In this document: piece after piece, positions 31,186-39,633 of the stretch
How positions within the stretch are numbered: the stretch's first letter is position 1
Layout: every line of letters begins with the position of its first letter
NCBI GenBank assembly: GCA_003427395.1
Contig: BFEA01000119.1
Coordinates: forward strand, 2,367,432 to 2,407,064
DNA: 39,633 nt
DNA from: Chara braunii
Taxonomy: Eukaryota; Streptophyta; Charophyceae; Charales; Characeae
Reading direction: 5' to 3'
Position numbers and translations under genes: made by a program
The notes under the pieces: model-generated
Told to the model about the DNA's origin: nothing
The model's database searches: none
Seen by the model: only the letters and a program-made list of their open reading frames with translations

Positions 31186-32300
31186 TTGGAGCAGATCCAG
31201 CTCGCTGCCATCTCGGTCACCACCGTCCATCACTCGGTGATCGACGAGTTTCGCACTCAGTACTGCCACTGCCCCGACTATCGCGACATCCATGCGACCC
31301 TTCGGAGCGGCAAGACCGTTCTGAACTACTCTCTCGGGGACAACAGTCTTGTGTACTGGCACGGTTCACAGGGCACCAGAGAACCCCGTATTTGCGTTCC
31401 TTCCACTGGATAGCTACGTGTCAGGGCACTAGCAGAGTTTCGTGACCAAACAGTCGCCGATCATATGGGATTCCACACAATGTTGTCTCATGTGAGCCGC
31501 GTGTACGTCTGGCCGAAGCGCAAAGACTTTGTGAAGGACTACGTCGCAGAGTGTCCCACCTGTCAGGAGATGAACAGTGTGAACCACCTGCCTTATGGTT
31601 TGCTCCAGCCTCTTCCTATCCTTGAGGGTCGTTGGCAGTCCATCTCGATGGACTTTATCGGTCCTCTTCGTCCTCTGACCCCCTCCCCGGTCATGAAGCT
31701 ATCCTGGTCGTCGTCGACCACTTCACGAAGCGTGCACTGTGTACCGCAATGCCATCAGTGCATGTGAGGTCGTCGACATCGTGTTTGACGGAGTCGTGCG
31801 TGACCACGACCTACCTTTGAGCATCATATCTGACCGTGACCCGCGCTTTACCAGTCGATTCTGGTGACGACTCCACGAGGTGTACGGCACCCAGCTCCGC
31901 TTCTCCTCGTCTTACCATCCCCAGACTTATGGTCAGACCGAGGTCACGAACAAGACTCTCGGAGATATTCTTCGAAAGATTGTTCGTGACGACCAGCAGT
32001 GAGATCTCCATCTTTCCCACGCAGAGATAGCCTACAACCACGTCGTCTCGCCAGCCACGGGGATGTCGCCTTACTATTGCGACCTCGGCTATCCCCCTCG
32101 TGTTCCCGTGGACTTCCTTCGACCGTCACAAATGCACCCTGACACGAGTTGTACTGCGCTGGATGATTGGGTTGCACACATGACGTCGATCATGAAGACC
32201 GTGCATGAGCACATAGCTGTTTCCCAGACTCGCATGGCCGAACGTGCAAACCGATTGAGAATGGATCATTCATTCCGCGTCGATTCAAAGTCGGTGATGA
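31186..32300 (+). pseudogene. INT: Chromovirus integrase, broken
   Basis: An N-terminal zinc-finger-like part (DHMGFHTMLSHV then AECPTCQ) follows a TAG at 31411-31413. The catalytic core spreads over three frames: SISMDFIGPL (Asp at 31651), ILVVVDHFTKRAL, then ISDRDPRFTSRFW (Asp at 31832) and YHPQTYGQTEV (Glu at 31940). The second Asp and the Glu are exactly 35 residues apart, as in DD35E integrases. Two TGA codons, at 31865 (after RFW) and 32000 (before DLHL), stand where Trp or similar is expected in relatives. The end reads EIAYNHVVSPATGMSPYY. Integrase inserts the cDNA into chromosomes. All three catalytic residues remain, but the gene is broken. Confidence 0.92.
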
Positions 32301-32301
32301 T

Positions 32302-32541
32302 GTGCTTGTTGACGCTCGCCACTTACAGCTCGAAGCGGACACACTTCGTAAGTTCCAGCGTCGTTTTTTTGGACCATGCCGCATTCTCGAGGCCGTCGGT
32401 TCTGATACGGCTTCTAGCCCGGTTAGCTTCCGTGTGAAGCTACCTGACTACCTATGCCAGGCTCGTGTGCACGATGTCTACCACGTCTCGTTAATGCGTC
32501 CCTACCGCAGACCGTCGGAGCGTTTCACTGGACGACCATAG
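32302..32541 (+). pseudogene. Integrase C-terminal (GPF/Y-like) part
   Basis: This frame follows a frameshift from the catalytic core. It shows LRKFQRRFFGPCRIL and RVHDVYHVSLMRPYRR, the pattern of the beta-barrel DNA-binding C-terminus found in chromovirus integrases. It ends at TAG 32539-32541, after which the same frame continues into the chromodomain. Confidence 0.8.
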
Positions 32542-32916
32542 GAGCGCTCTCCACCCATCATGGTGGACAGCCACAAGGAGTTCCTCGTTTCAGACATCAT
32601 TGGTGGTCGAGGCACCGACGATAACCATCCTCACCCCGAGTATCTCGTTTGTTGGAAGGGTTACCCTGATGAGGAGGCTACCTAGGAACCCCTCGTGCAG
32701 TTGCAGCACGCTCGCATGTTGGTGTGTGTCTATGACCGTGCTCGTCGTGCTGGGTTGACTGCTCCTCCTCAACCCACTGATCCTCCTCCTTCTCCCTGTG
32801 CTGAGGAGACCGCTGAAGTCGAGCCTGCTCCATCTGAGGCAGACCTTCAGCAGCAGCCAGATGCTTCTGGGTGTCCACATAGCACTCGTCGTCGTACTGC
32901 TCGATACGACAAATGA
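32542..32916 (+). pseudogene. Chromodomain at the end of pol
   Basis: EFLVSDIIGG, then EYLVCWKGYPDEEAT, a TAG at 32683-32685, then EPLVQL. The family motif here is YLVKWKGY...ATWEP, so the TAG stands exactly at the Trp of the aromatic cage, a single G-to-A change. The chromodomain recognises methylated histone H3 and steers insertion into heterochromatin. The tail is Pro/Glu/Gln-rich and ends with RRTARYDK and a stop at 32914. Confidence 0.9.
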
Positions 32917-34345
32917 CTCTGACTTATCTTCCCACATCTTTGACTTCTCAGTACTCCATCCACTCCAGTTTTGCCACTTCAGCTCGTCGACGTTGCGGCT
33001 CTTCCTCGACGACATTCCAGACTTCTCATCATGGACGTCATTGGCAAGTTCACGGCCTTCGTTACGATCAGCTCTGCCTACTTCAGATGTCGTCACTCTC
33101 TTACCACTTTACCCTGTACAGTACCCTGGTTGTGTCGCCTGATGGTCTCCCCTAGTCGGGTTCCTCTGAGTTGGGCTCTCCCTTGGTATACGCATAGGCA
33201 TTGGGACCGTAACGTTGCCCTGGCTTCCCAACTTACGGATCTAACTCCGACTTCCCTCACTTTAGGAGTCATTTGCAAGACTCCCTTACCCATCACTTCA
33301 TCACTTTTTCTACCCCTTGTCGGCCCTCATGTCGTAGTTAGGCAGCCTTGCATGCTTCATCTAGGTGCGCCCAGTATACCAGGCTGTCTTATTCCCTTGC
33401 ATGGTCGACCCTCCATAGCGGTCACCTCTTTCGTCAAGCATTACCCACCCTGATGGTCTATCTGTTAGGGTCATTGGTTCTGCTCGCTCCCGTTCCCTAC
33501 CCTCATTGAGCCTGATAATATGTGTCTCCCTGTCATTATGTGTGGATGCCCTTAGGAGTTCATCGACCCCTAGGCTGCATTCGCCACCCTCAGAGACCAT
33601 CCCACCCTGTGGTTTGCGACACACTCCTCCTGTGACATATGCTTGTCTTGTTATTGCTTTTTTGCTCTCAGACTGAGGGTATTGCCTCTAACATTTCTAG
33701 GATTTAGTTGTTTCGACTTTTGGTGTTCTTAGGACTTATACACAATGTCTGTTGTCCCCAGACTGAGGCTACTGCCTCCACCATTCTAGGATCTAGTTGT
33801 CATTGCTTTCTGCTTTCCTAGGACATGTATACGAGTTAGTTGCTTCTGCTTTCACTTAGGCTGTTAGATGTGACATTGTTGTTTTTTGTGACATTTTCTA
33901 TCCTTGGTTGCACTGTATGGACTCAACATGGAGCTTGCTCCGCATCCTAGACTACTCGGGTTTTCTTTTTCTTTGGTAGAGTTCCGCTTCTTGGCGGAAG
34001 CGTGCTTGTATCTAGGCGATCCATCACAGGCTGAGGATCGTGTAGCGGACCTCTGGTTGGCCTGTGAGACCAGCCCCTTGGCCTGTCCTCACAGGCCTGT
34101 GTTGTATTCGGGGTAGTCCAATCCAGGCTAGTACCTCTGTTGGTACCAGCCAGTCCAGTCCTGTCCAGTCAGTCCGCTAGGGTATACTCCTGCTAGAGTA
34201 TGTACTTTGGGGCATTTTACATTCGCACAGTTTAGAGTACGTGCGTTGGAGTCTCGCATGGGAGCTGCATTGTGCCATCTTGCTCCACTCTCATCCTCCA
34301 TCTCCATGTCTATCCCCGGCGGAGCACCACACCTGGTGGGTCCGC
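32917..34345. other. No gene recognised; contains a 90-bp duplication
   Basis: Pyrimidine-leaning sequence without domains; the longest frames are featureless. A diverged direct duplication covers 33668-33745 and 33757-33835: CAGACTGAGG, TATTGCCTC or TACTGCCTC, TTCTAGGATYTAGTTGT, TAGGAC. The 3' LTR and polypurine tract of the chromovirus should be here if intact, but I cannot point to them. Confidence 0.5.
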
Positions 34346-34349
34346 CACA

Positions 34350-34770
34350 ACTAGTAATAGTTCTCACTCAAGCAACACACAAAATACTTGCAGTCGACAA
34401 ATTACAATCACAATATACTCTAGGTATTGTCATATTGGTAACAATAAATATAATTCAAACTTTACACAAAATACTACTAGTAGTTCTACTCACTTTAAAA
34501 GTATGCAGGATACTACGAGCAGTAAGTTACCAATAACCCCCGCTCGAGTATTACATGAGGTACTGCTGAGTGTAGCTCTTGCCCATACATGACGCAGGGG
34601 ATAGTTGTATGAAGTTCCCGCTACAATAACGCATAGGATATCACTATTAACGATCAACACTCAAATAGTACCCAGGGTACTACCAGTGATGGTCTCCCTC
34701 ACTTACTGTACTAGACGTCATTGGATCAAAGTCTCTGCTCAGGTACAACACAAAGTCTTTACAACATTCT
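34350..34770 (+). repeat. Strongly diverged minisatellite of about 40 bp
   Basis: Words such as ACACAAAATACTTGCAGT (34374), ACACAAAATACTACTAGTAG (34463), GCAGGATACTACGAGCAGTA (34505), CATGAGGTACTGCTGAGTG (34553), CCCAGGGTACTACCAGTG (34673) and ACACAAAGTC (34748) recur at multiples of roughly 38-45 bp. Copies are degenerate. Confidence 0.45.
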
Positions 34771-34994
34771 CTCCCCATTTAAAATACTAGACAAGGATTA
34801 ATATGTCAGATTTTTGATCTAATACAACTAAGAATACTCATATTTCATTGCGATGTTCAGTTAGACAGAGAGAGGACCATTAAGTACTGCAGGTAAATAA
34901 AAATTTAATATGACAATTAACAAAACGAAAAAGGAGAAGCTTGCCATAGTGAACCAAGTTCCCGCTTTCTTCACATCATGAAATCAACCATGAT

Positions 34995-35263
34995 CTATGT
35001 ATGACACTCGTCAGCAAATACTTTGGGTACAGTACATTGTTTTTCCTTAAGCACCGTTACACTTCTGTTCACACACACAGATGTAACTTTGCACTTATCA
35101 AACCCTGGGTTTAACTCATCACTCTTCACTAAGTCATCCGCGATAAGTAATGCTAAGAATTCATCTCCATCAATCAAAAGTTCGGTGAGCAAATATGCAA
35201 TCCTTTTCAAGATGCGTTGCTTCGTGCCCATCAGACGTGAGAGCGAGATCAGATTCCACTTAC
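34995..35263 (-). CDS. Unrecognised open frame on minus strand, possible exon
   Basis: After a TAA near 35268 the minus strand is open for about 90 codons with an internal ATG at 35231: NLISLSRLMGTKQRIL, KRIAYLLTELLIDGDEFLAL, LIADDLVKSDELNPGFDKCK, then VLKEKQCTVPKVFADECHT and a stop. The composition is balanced, with an amphipathic Leu-rich, acidic helix, unlike the low-complexity frames around it, so coding is possible. A GTAAGT just upstream (35258-35263 on the minus strand) complicates the exon model. No family is recognised. Confidence 0.3.
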
Positions 35264-36365
35264 CTTAACAAAGAGTACTATAGACACAATAATGACATAA
35301 TGTCGCTCATTAATTAAAATGCTAAAACTTCATGTGAACTTCAGTGATCTGTGTATACTTCCAAGCTCGCTAATCTAACCAGGTAGCTAGTTCGTCTTCT
35401 TCTTGCCCAAGCGAAAAGGACTTGCCAAAGGGGACTTAACGAAGAAGAAGACAGGGTGAAGCGAGAAAGAGGATTAAAAGAAAAATGGAGATAGAAATAG
35501 GGGAGAGTTTTTTACGAGGAAATAATCAGAGGTCTTTTCTATTACCTTATTTTTTTCCTCCTTAGCAAAAACAGTCAATCACTGGTCCACCCAGACGGAG
35601 TCAGCAAAATAAAACTGCTCCGATCTCCCTTATTCTCCTGCAAACCAGTCATCCAACAAGTCAACATTATCACTCTTTTTTTTTATTCAATATGGTGTGA
35701 CTGCTGTATAGAACTCGCAATTTATAATTGCCTCATACAAGGCTCTGTTAGCTCAAAAGTCCCTATCGATGATGGCACCGGAAACGAGAGACTGCAGTGA
35801 CGACCCCTTGTACACAGACGAATCACTGACATCAACAATGAAGTTACTCAGGTCTGCCTTCTCGCAAGCTCATCCATAGATAAGTCTCTCTCCAACTAGT
35901 ACACAAGATCATGGCCCCGAATGACCTCGACACTCAAACAAAGGGAGATTGCATGATGTGTATGGCTCAGTTTTTCAAGGACATCTGTTGTTGTCTTCGC
36001 AGATTGTCACCTTTCAAACAGATCCCGACGGGGAATCGTCGTCGTCTAAATGTTTTTGCCCATTGCTAAAACCCGGTTCGGTACATCAGTTTCCACCTCA
36101 CGACAAGTAGTTACCCTTATTTCGTAGCCAAATCCGGGCAACACAGTCAATATCAATTGTGTTTGGTTCATGTTTGTTCTTCGTGAGTCATCTATGAAAA
36201 TATGACTTAGACCACTTGTGTCTACTGTTAGTACTTAGTAAAATGTGTCCGTTCTCTCGTCACTGCCCATATGATGAGATCTTGTAGGTGACACATCTGC
36301 CATCAACAGTAGTTTCAAAAGTAGGGTTCTCTCTCACAAGTCTGAACTTGAGTGCTAATGCACTC
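35264..36365. other. No gene recognised
   Basis: AT-leaning sequence. One clear inverted repeat is present: GTCTTCTTCTT (35394-35404) facing AAGAAGAAGAC (35442-35452), with CTTG/CAAG inside. Reading frames are short. Confidence 0.5.
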
Positions 36366-36369
36366 CCGT

Positions 36370-36545
36370 CGCCTTCGCCTCACTACAAAGGAGATTGGAG
36401 TGCGACTGCGCCTCACTACGAAACAGATGGGTCGTGAGAAGGCAAATGATGTAATGAACGGACATAAAGGAGATTGGAGTGCGACTTCGCCTCACAACAA
36501 AGGAGATTGGAATGCGACTTCGCCTCACTACGAAGGGGATGGAGT
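36370..36545 (+). repeat. 33-bp minisatellite
   Basis: The unit AAAGGAGATTGGAGTGCGAC plus TTCGCCTCACTAC occurs at 36387, 36466 and 36498, with partial copies at 36370 and 36531 and a spacer at 36420-36465. The period is 32-33 bp, so a plus-strand frame gives an 11-residue repeat (KGDWSATSPHN), which I do not take as a gene. Confidence 0.85.
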
Positions 36546-36744
36546 CCTTTCATACCAGCCAACTAGAGAGTGGCGTGGATATGGTCTAATGTGAGCGTCA
36601 TAACCTCGCACTTCTTCCTCCTCATCTAAGCGATACTCGCGCCATGCACGAGGCTGCGGCTCTTCACGAGCCTTTCCTCTCCTACCACCACGTCCTCTTC
36701 CCTGTCCTCGACGTGCGTCAGGTATGGTGCAAGAGAACCCAATA
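36528..36744 (-). CDS. Possible last exon encoding an RG-rich then acidic protein tail
   Basis: On the minus strand a pyrimidine tract (TTTCTACTTATCTCTCAG) looks like a 3' splice site ending at 36745. The frame that follows is open for about 71 codons: IGFSCTIPDARRGQGRGRGG, RRGKAREEPQPRAWREYRLD, EEEEVRGYDAHIRPYPRHSL, VGWYERTPSPS, then TAG at 36530-36528. An RGG-like basic stretch followed by acidic residues and a balanced tail is hard to get by chance. RG-rich tails often bind RNA. The stop falls in the minisatellite. Upstream exons were not identified, so the gene is unproven. Confidence 0.35.
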
Positions 36745-37064
36745 CTGAGAGATAAGTAGAAAGGAAATGGTAAATAGTGAAGAAGATTAAGATTGAGAAA
36801 GTATTATGAGAGTAAGAGGACTGCACTACTAAGAAAGGAAGAGGGAAGTGGTTGCGCAAATCTTGCAGAACTGCTGCACTATGGAAAAAGAAAAAGTGTA
36901 CAACGAAAAGGAAGAAGCGGAGAATGATTGTGCTGCGATAAGCTTGAATCAACTACTAGCATCAAGCTACTATGAGAGCACCATTGTGAATTGCTGCAAG
37001 AATGGATGAGTGCACCCCCGACTTTTGTTGTTTTATACTAATTGCCCTCTCCGTTTTGGACCTA

Positions 37065-37413
37065 GCGGGAACGCTGGGCGGGGGTTTGGTATCATGTCAG
37101 AGGGCACGGTGTCCCGGCCCTCCGTGGCGTACCAGGCTCCCTGCTCACGAACCTCCGAGGCGTACCAGGCGTACTTAGGTTGCACTTTGTTGCGGGAGTG
37201 GTCCAATCAACGCTCTCACTGGCAAAAGAAGGGGGTGCGCCACTGGACTTTCCATTGGTCCACGCAGGCTCGGCACCCTGCTGTACAGCAGAGCACGACC
37301 GACTTGTGGTCGTGGTAGCCGTCGGGCTCGCCTACGGACGTGAAGGTAGAGGAACCGACGCAATCTTTTCAACTGCACGTCGAGCCCTCAAACCGAGAAA
37401 GGAAAGGAAATAA
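37065..37413 (+). other. Open frame of about 115 codons, unrecognised
   Basis: This frame is open from a TAG near 37062 to a TAA at 37411. It contains a twofold LRGVPG repeat (the DNA word CTCCGNGGCGTACCAGG is duplicated) and an Ala/Val-rich middle with a basic end (RRALKPRKERK). It lacks an ATG. The GC content makes a chance open frame plausible. Confidence 0.15.
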
Positions 37414-37517
37414 GAATATAAGAAAATAAGAAAAAAAAATGTGAGAAGTTGTATTTTCAACTTGTGTCGTGATCTGAACCGTGGTTTTTATTATGATAAA
37501 TTAGAAGATTGTAAACT

Positions 37518-38130
37518 GTCGCGACCGGTAATTTTCCACGACGATTTTAATTTTTTTTTTTTTTTTTAATTTAGTTCCCCCTCTGTCGTTTCGCGGGGGA
37601 ACGAACGGTTCGTTTTTTAAACATGATCACAGGCAAGCGGCCTAGACTGTCTGACCCTTCACGACTTAGTTGCTGCGAGTGTGACCTGCTAGGCCTCTCT
37701 ATGTAGAACTCCAAAAAGAGGGGTGACCCGCGACCGCGTTGGTAGGAGGCTTATCACCCCTCAAGGAAGGTCATAAGCCGCCTCCTTGCCATCGGACACG
37801 GGTATCTGTTTAGAGTAGTCCGATGACCCCTCTTTAAAGAGAGGATGAAACCGGTTGGTATCTCGTTATGGGACCACCACGCCACGTCTAGTCTTTTCAG
37901 ATTGAATCGAAAAGACTGTAGGCACTGATTGAGGTGGACGTCTGTTCAAGTGACCGTTGGGTCTTGACTGCTTTTCCTTTTTGTTTTTAATTTTTGGTTA
38001 CGATATTATTTAAATGCAGTCAAGTTTTATTTATCGATTAAAAAATATTTTTAAAACATCCTGTTTAGAACGCGGGTATCGCGGTACATAGTGATCCTAT
38101 AAAGAGAGAAGATGTCGCGTCACCTACTAT
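37518..38130 (+). mobile_element. LTR-like segment with a chain of hairpins
   Basis: It begins TGTCGCGACCGG, LTR-like, and has a TATAAAG box near 38098. Between lie GTTCCCCC 37574-37581 facing GGGGGAAC 37595-37602; AGGAGG 37744-37749 facing CCTCCT 37781-37786, enclosing CTTATCACC facing GGTCATAAG; CATCGGAC 37790-37797 facing GTCCGATG 37818-37825; CTCTTTAAAGAG at 37830-37841; and AGTCTTTTC 37890-37898 facing GAAAAGACT 37909-37917. The downstream charged frame at 38363 could be its gag. No second LTR copy lies in the window. Confidence 0.4.
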
Positions 38131-38362
38131 TGGCCAGTGGGTACACGCCAGAAAAGTCTGGGAAACTCACGCGGCTGGCAAACCGGAATAGCAGGACAGG
38201 GTGGTGAGGTACTTAGAATGCGGCTTCTTCTTTGCAAGTGCGCAGACTATGGTTATTCCAAGGCGAGGAAGCTATGGCGTGGAGAAAGGGTTGGAGGGCC
38301 ATAGGCCTGACTGTTGGAGGCTCTTGGTACGCTGGGCCTTAGCGTTGGGGGAAGGCCCCTAG

Positions 38363-38605
38363 ATCACGACGATCCTGAATTTCGACGGGGAGGATGCTAA
38401 GCTAAAGATCAATGTCGAGGAGGGTAGAGAGACAAAAATGAGGGAGGATCGAAAGTTGCAGGCAGCAATCACCGAAGCTAAGAATAGGGCGGAGATCGAG
38501 CTTCGGCGGGACCACATTACGGCACGAATCAAGGTTACCATTGCATATCACGAAACAAAGATTTCAACTGGGACTACAGAGCGGGAACAAAAAAATTTGG
38601 ACTAG
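38363..38605 (+). pseudogene. Charged coiled-coil-like frame, possible gag N-terminus
   Basis: This frame is open from a TAG at 38360 to a TAG at 38603, with an ATG at 38438. The sequence is highly charged and helix-prone: LNFDGEDAKLKINVEEGRET, KMREDRKLQAAITEAKNRAE, IELRRDHITARIK. After the stop the same frame continues DSEAESEESDAETRSWHELK to a second TAG near 38666. It may be the start of a retroelement Gag whose LTR is the segment at 37518, by position and style only. No capsid or knuckle motif follows before the window ends. Confidence 0.35.
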
Positions 38606-38739
38606 GACTCAGAGGCAGAAAGTGAGGAGAGTGACGCTGAAACCCGATCCTGGCACGAGCTGAAATAGTGGCGGAGGAACCACCCGCCAGTAGAGTCCGT
38701 AGAGGATGGACCAGAGACCATCTCGCGACCACGACGGGA

Positions 38740-39633
38740 TTGAGACTGCGAGGCAGTAAGCTTAGCGAGAGAACGACACAGTCAGACAAGGAAGAAATGA
38801 AAAAGCAGAGCAGCTTATGAGACGGGAACATACCATCCTTAAAAAAAAGAGATTTTTTTTTTTGGCATGCGAGACTCTCGTGAGAAACGACCATGTATGC
38901 TATGGTTGTTGCAGTTGCCCCCAATTGGGCTTAGCTCACAGTGACGACAACGTCAAGATGCGTGAAGGTGATCATGGTGTTTGGTAAGAGGGAATGAACT
39001 GCCGTGGTGGAAAATGCAGGCTGACAAAGTCAGACTAGTGTGAGACTTTCTCAGCTCTACTTGAAGATTTGTTGTTGACGTCACTTGTTCCCATGCTTTG
39101 TTTCGTATCACCCCATGCCCATCGTTGGAGTGGTGCAGTTGGGTACGAACGAGCTGAGCAGGGTAGGGTAACCGGATAGGCATAAAACTTGCCTTGCAAC
39201 TCACGCAAAAAAGTAAGCTTGCTGATGTGATCAGTTTTCCATGAGCAAACTGCTTTATACACTGTTTTCTCACACTTTGAGAACTACCAGATAAAGAATG
39301 AGGCTTGAGTATGATCTATGTCTACCGTCATTGAACTCTCTCTATTATGAAGGGGGTGTTCATAACAGAATATGAGTGTCGCACGCGAGCATTTGAAGTC
39401 ATACTTTCATGGGAAAGGTTGTAGGTGATCCTGCCGTTCGCATTATTCACTACCAAGTGTGACTCACACTACCTCTTCTTCGTTGCGCAATTGTTCACTA
39501 CAGACACGAGGAGCAGGATGCTAGTTGCTTGAGGACAAATATCAAAGAACTTTAACGGGGTAACTGCGAGCAAACTACCAGTGATGTTGTTATTTGCAAG
39601 AATATCCTTGATCAAGAAGCATTCCACGCTCAG
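38740..39633. other. No gene recognised
   Basis: Mixed composition, short frames on both strands and no repeats of note apart from short A and T runs near 38840-38862. Confidence 0.5.

Larger units (their letters stand above)
26735..32916 (+). mobile_element. Degenerate Ty3/Gypsy chromovirus body
   Basis: The order Gag, CCHC knuckle, protease, RT, RNase H, integrase, chromodomain is that of chromoviruses, the chromodomain branch of Ty3/Gypsy. At least five in-frame stops and six frame changes separate the parts, so no polyprotein can be made. Flanking LTRs were not found: neither a matching pair nor a convincing primer site is visible. TGGCGACTC at 26715 matches only the last nine bases expected for a tRNA-Arg primer site. 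The body is GC-richer than its surroundings. Confidence 0.9.

Overview
The window looks like nuclear DNA of a repeat-rich streptophyte (green plant or charophyte alga). Three things support this: plant-type telomere-like TTTAGGG words near 17.4 kb, chromodomain-bearing Ty3/Gypsy remnants, and a primer-binding site matching plant tRNA-Asp. A Chara-like alga is my guess from general style only. No complete host gene is recognisable. There are two assembly gaps (11508-12482 and 24346-24633).

Layout. 1-15616 is one plus-strand LTR retrotransposon. Its LTRs are giant: the 5' LTR occupies at least 1-3775 and the 3' LTR runs from the gap to 15616. A tRNA-Asp primer site lies at 3778-3795. The interior carries a broken gag (capsid part, then a CCHC knuckle) but no visible protease, reverse transcriptase or integrase, so it looks like a gag-only, non-autonomous element. 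15617-17440 is flanking DNA with a possible tRNA-derived SINE, a small tandem duplication, a long pyrimidine tract, three copies of a motif related to one inside the LTR, and telomere-like DNA. 17691-18110 is a diverged minus-strand copy of the LTR end. 19484-20688 is an array of 20 hairpin units of about 60 bp. 20700-22200 is a GTCAC-rich simple region followed by TGTC repeats. 22935-23099 is a plastid ccsA 3' end inserted in nuclear DNA. 23100-25700 is mostly simple sequence. About 26735-32916 is a degenerate Ty3/Gypsy chromovirus with gag, protease, RT, RNase H, integrase and chromodomain in that order, with many stops and frameshifts. 32917-39633 holds minisatellites, a few exon-like minus-strand frames, and a third LTR-like segment from about 37518 followed by a charged, coiled-coil-like frame.

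The most unusual theme is hairpin architecture. In the U3-like part of the giant LTR, eight hairpins share an inner CCCATAAGTTTGGG-type core while their outer arms differ in sequence yet remain complementary. In the 19.5-20.7 kb array, 20 units keep paired arms through two-sided compensatory changes (GGCGATAAG with CTTATCGCC; GGTGGTAAG with CTTACCACC). A chain of unrelated near-perfect hairpins also occupies 37574-37917. Read on the minus strand, the array units carry GGGAAGC-CTGCC, close to the GGGAAGCGCTGCC repeated inside the giant LTR, so the families may share ancestry. Whether the constraint acts on RNA, on cruciform DNA or through the copying mechanism cannot be decided from sequence alone.
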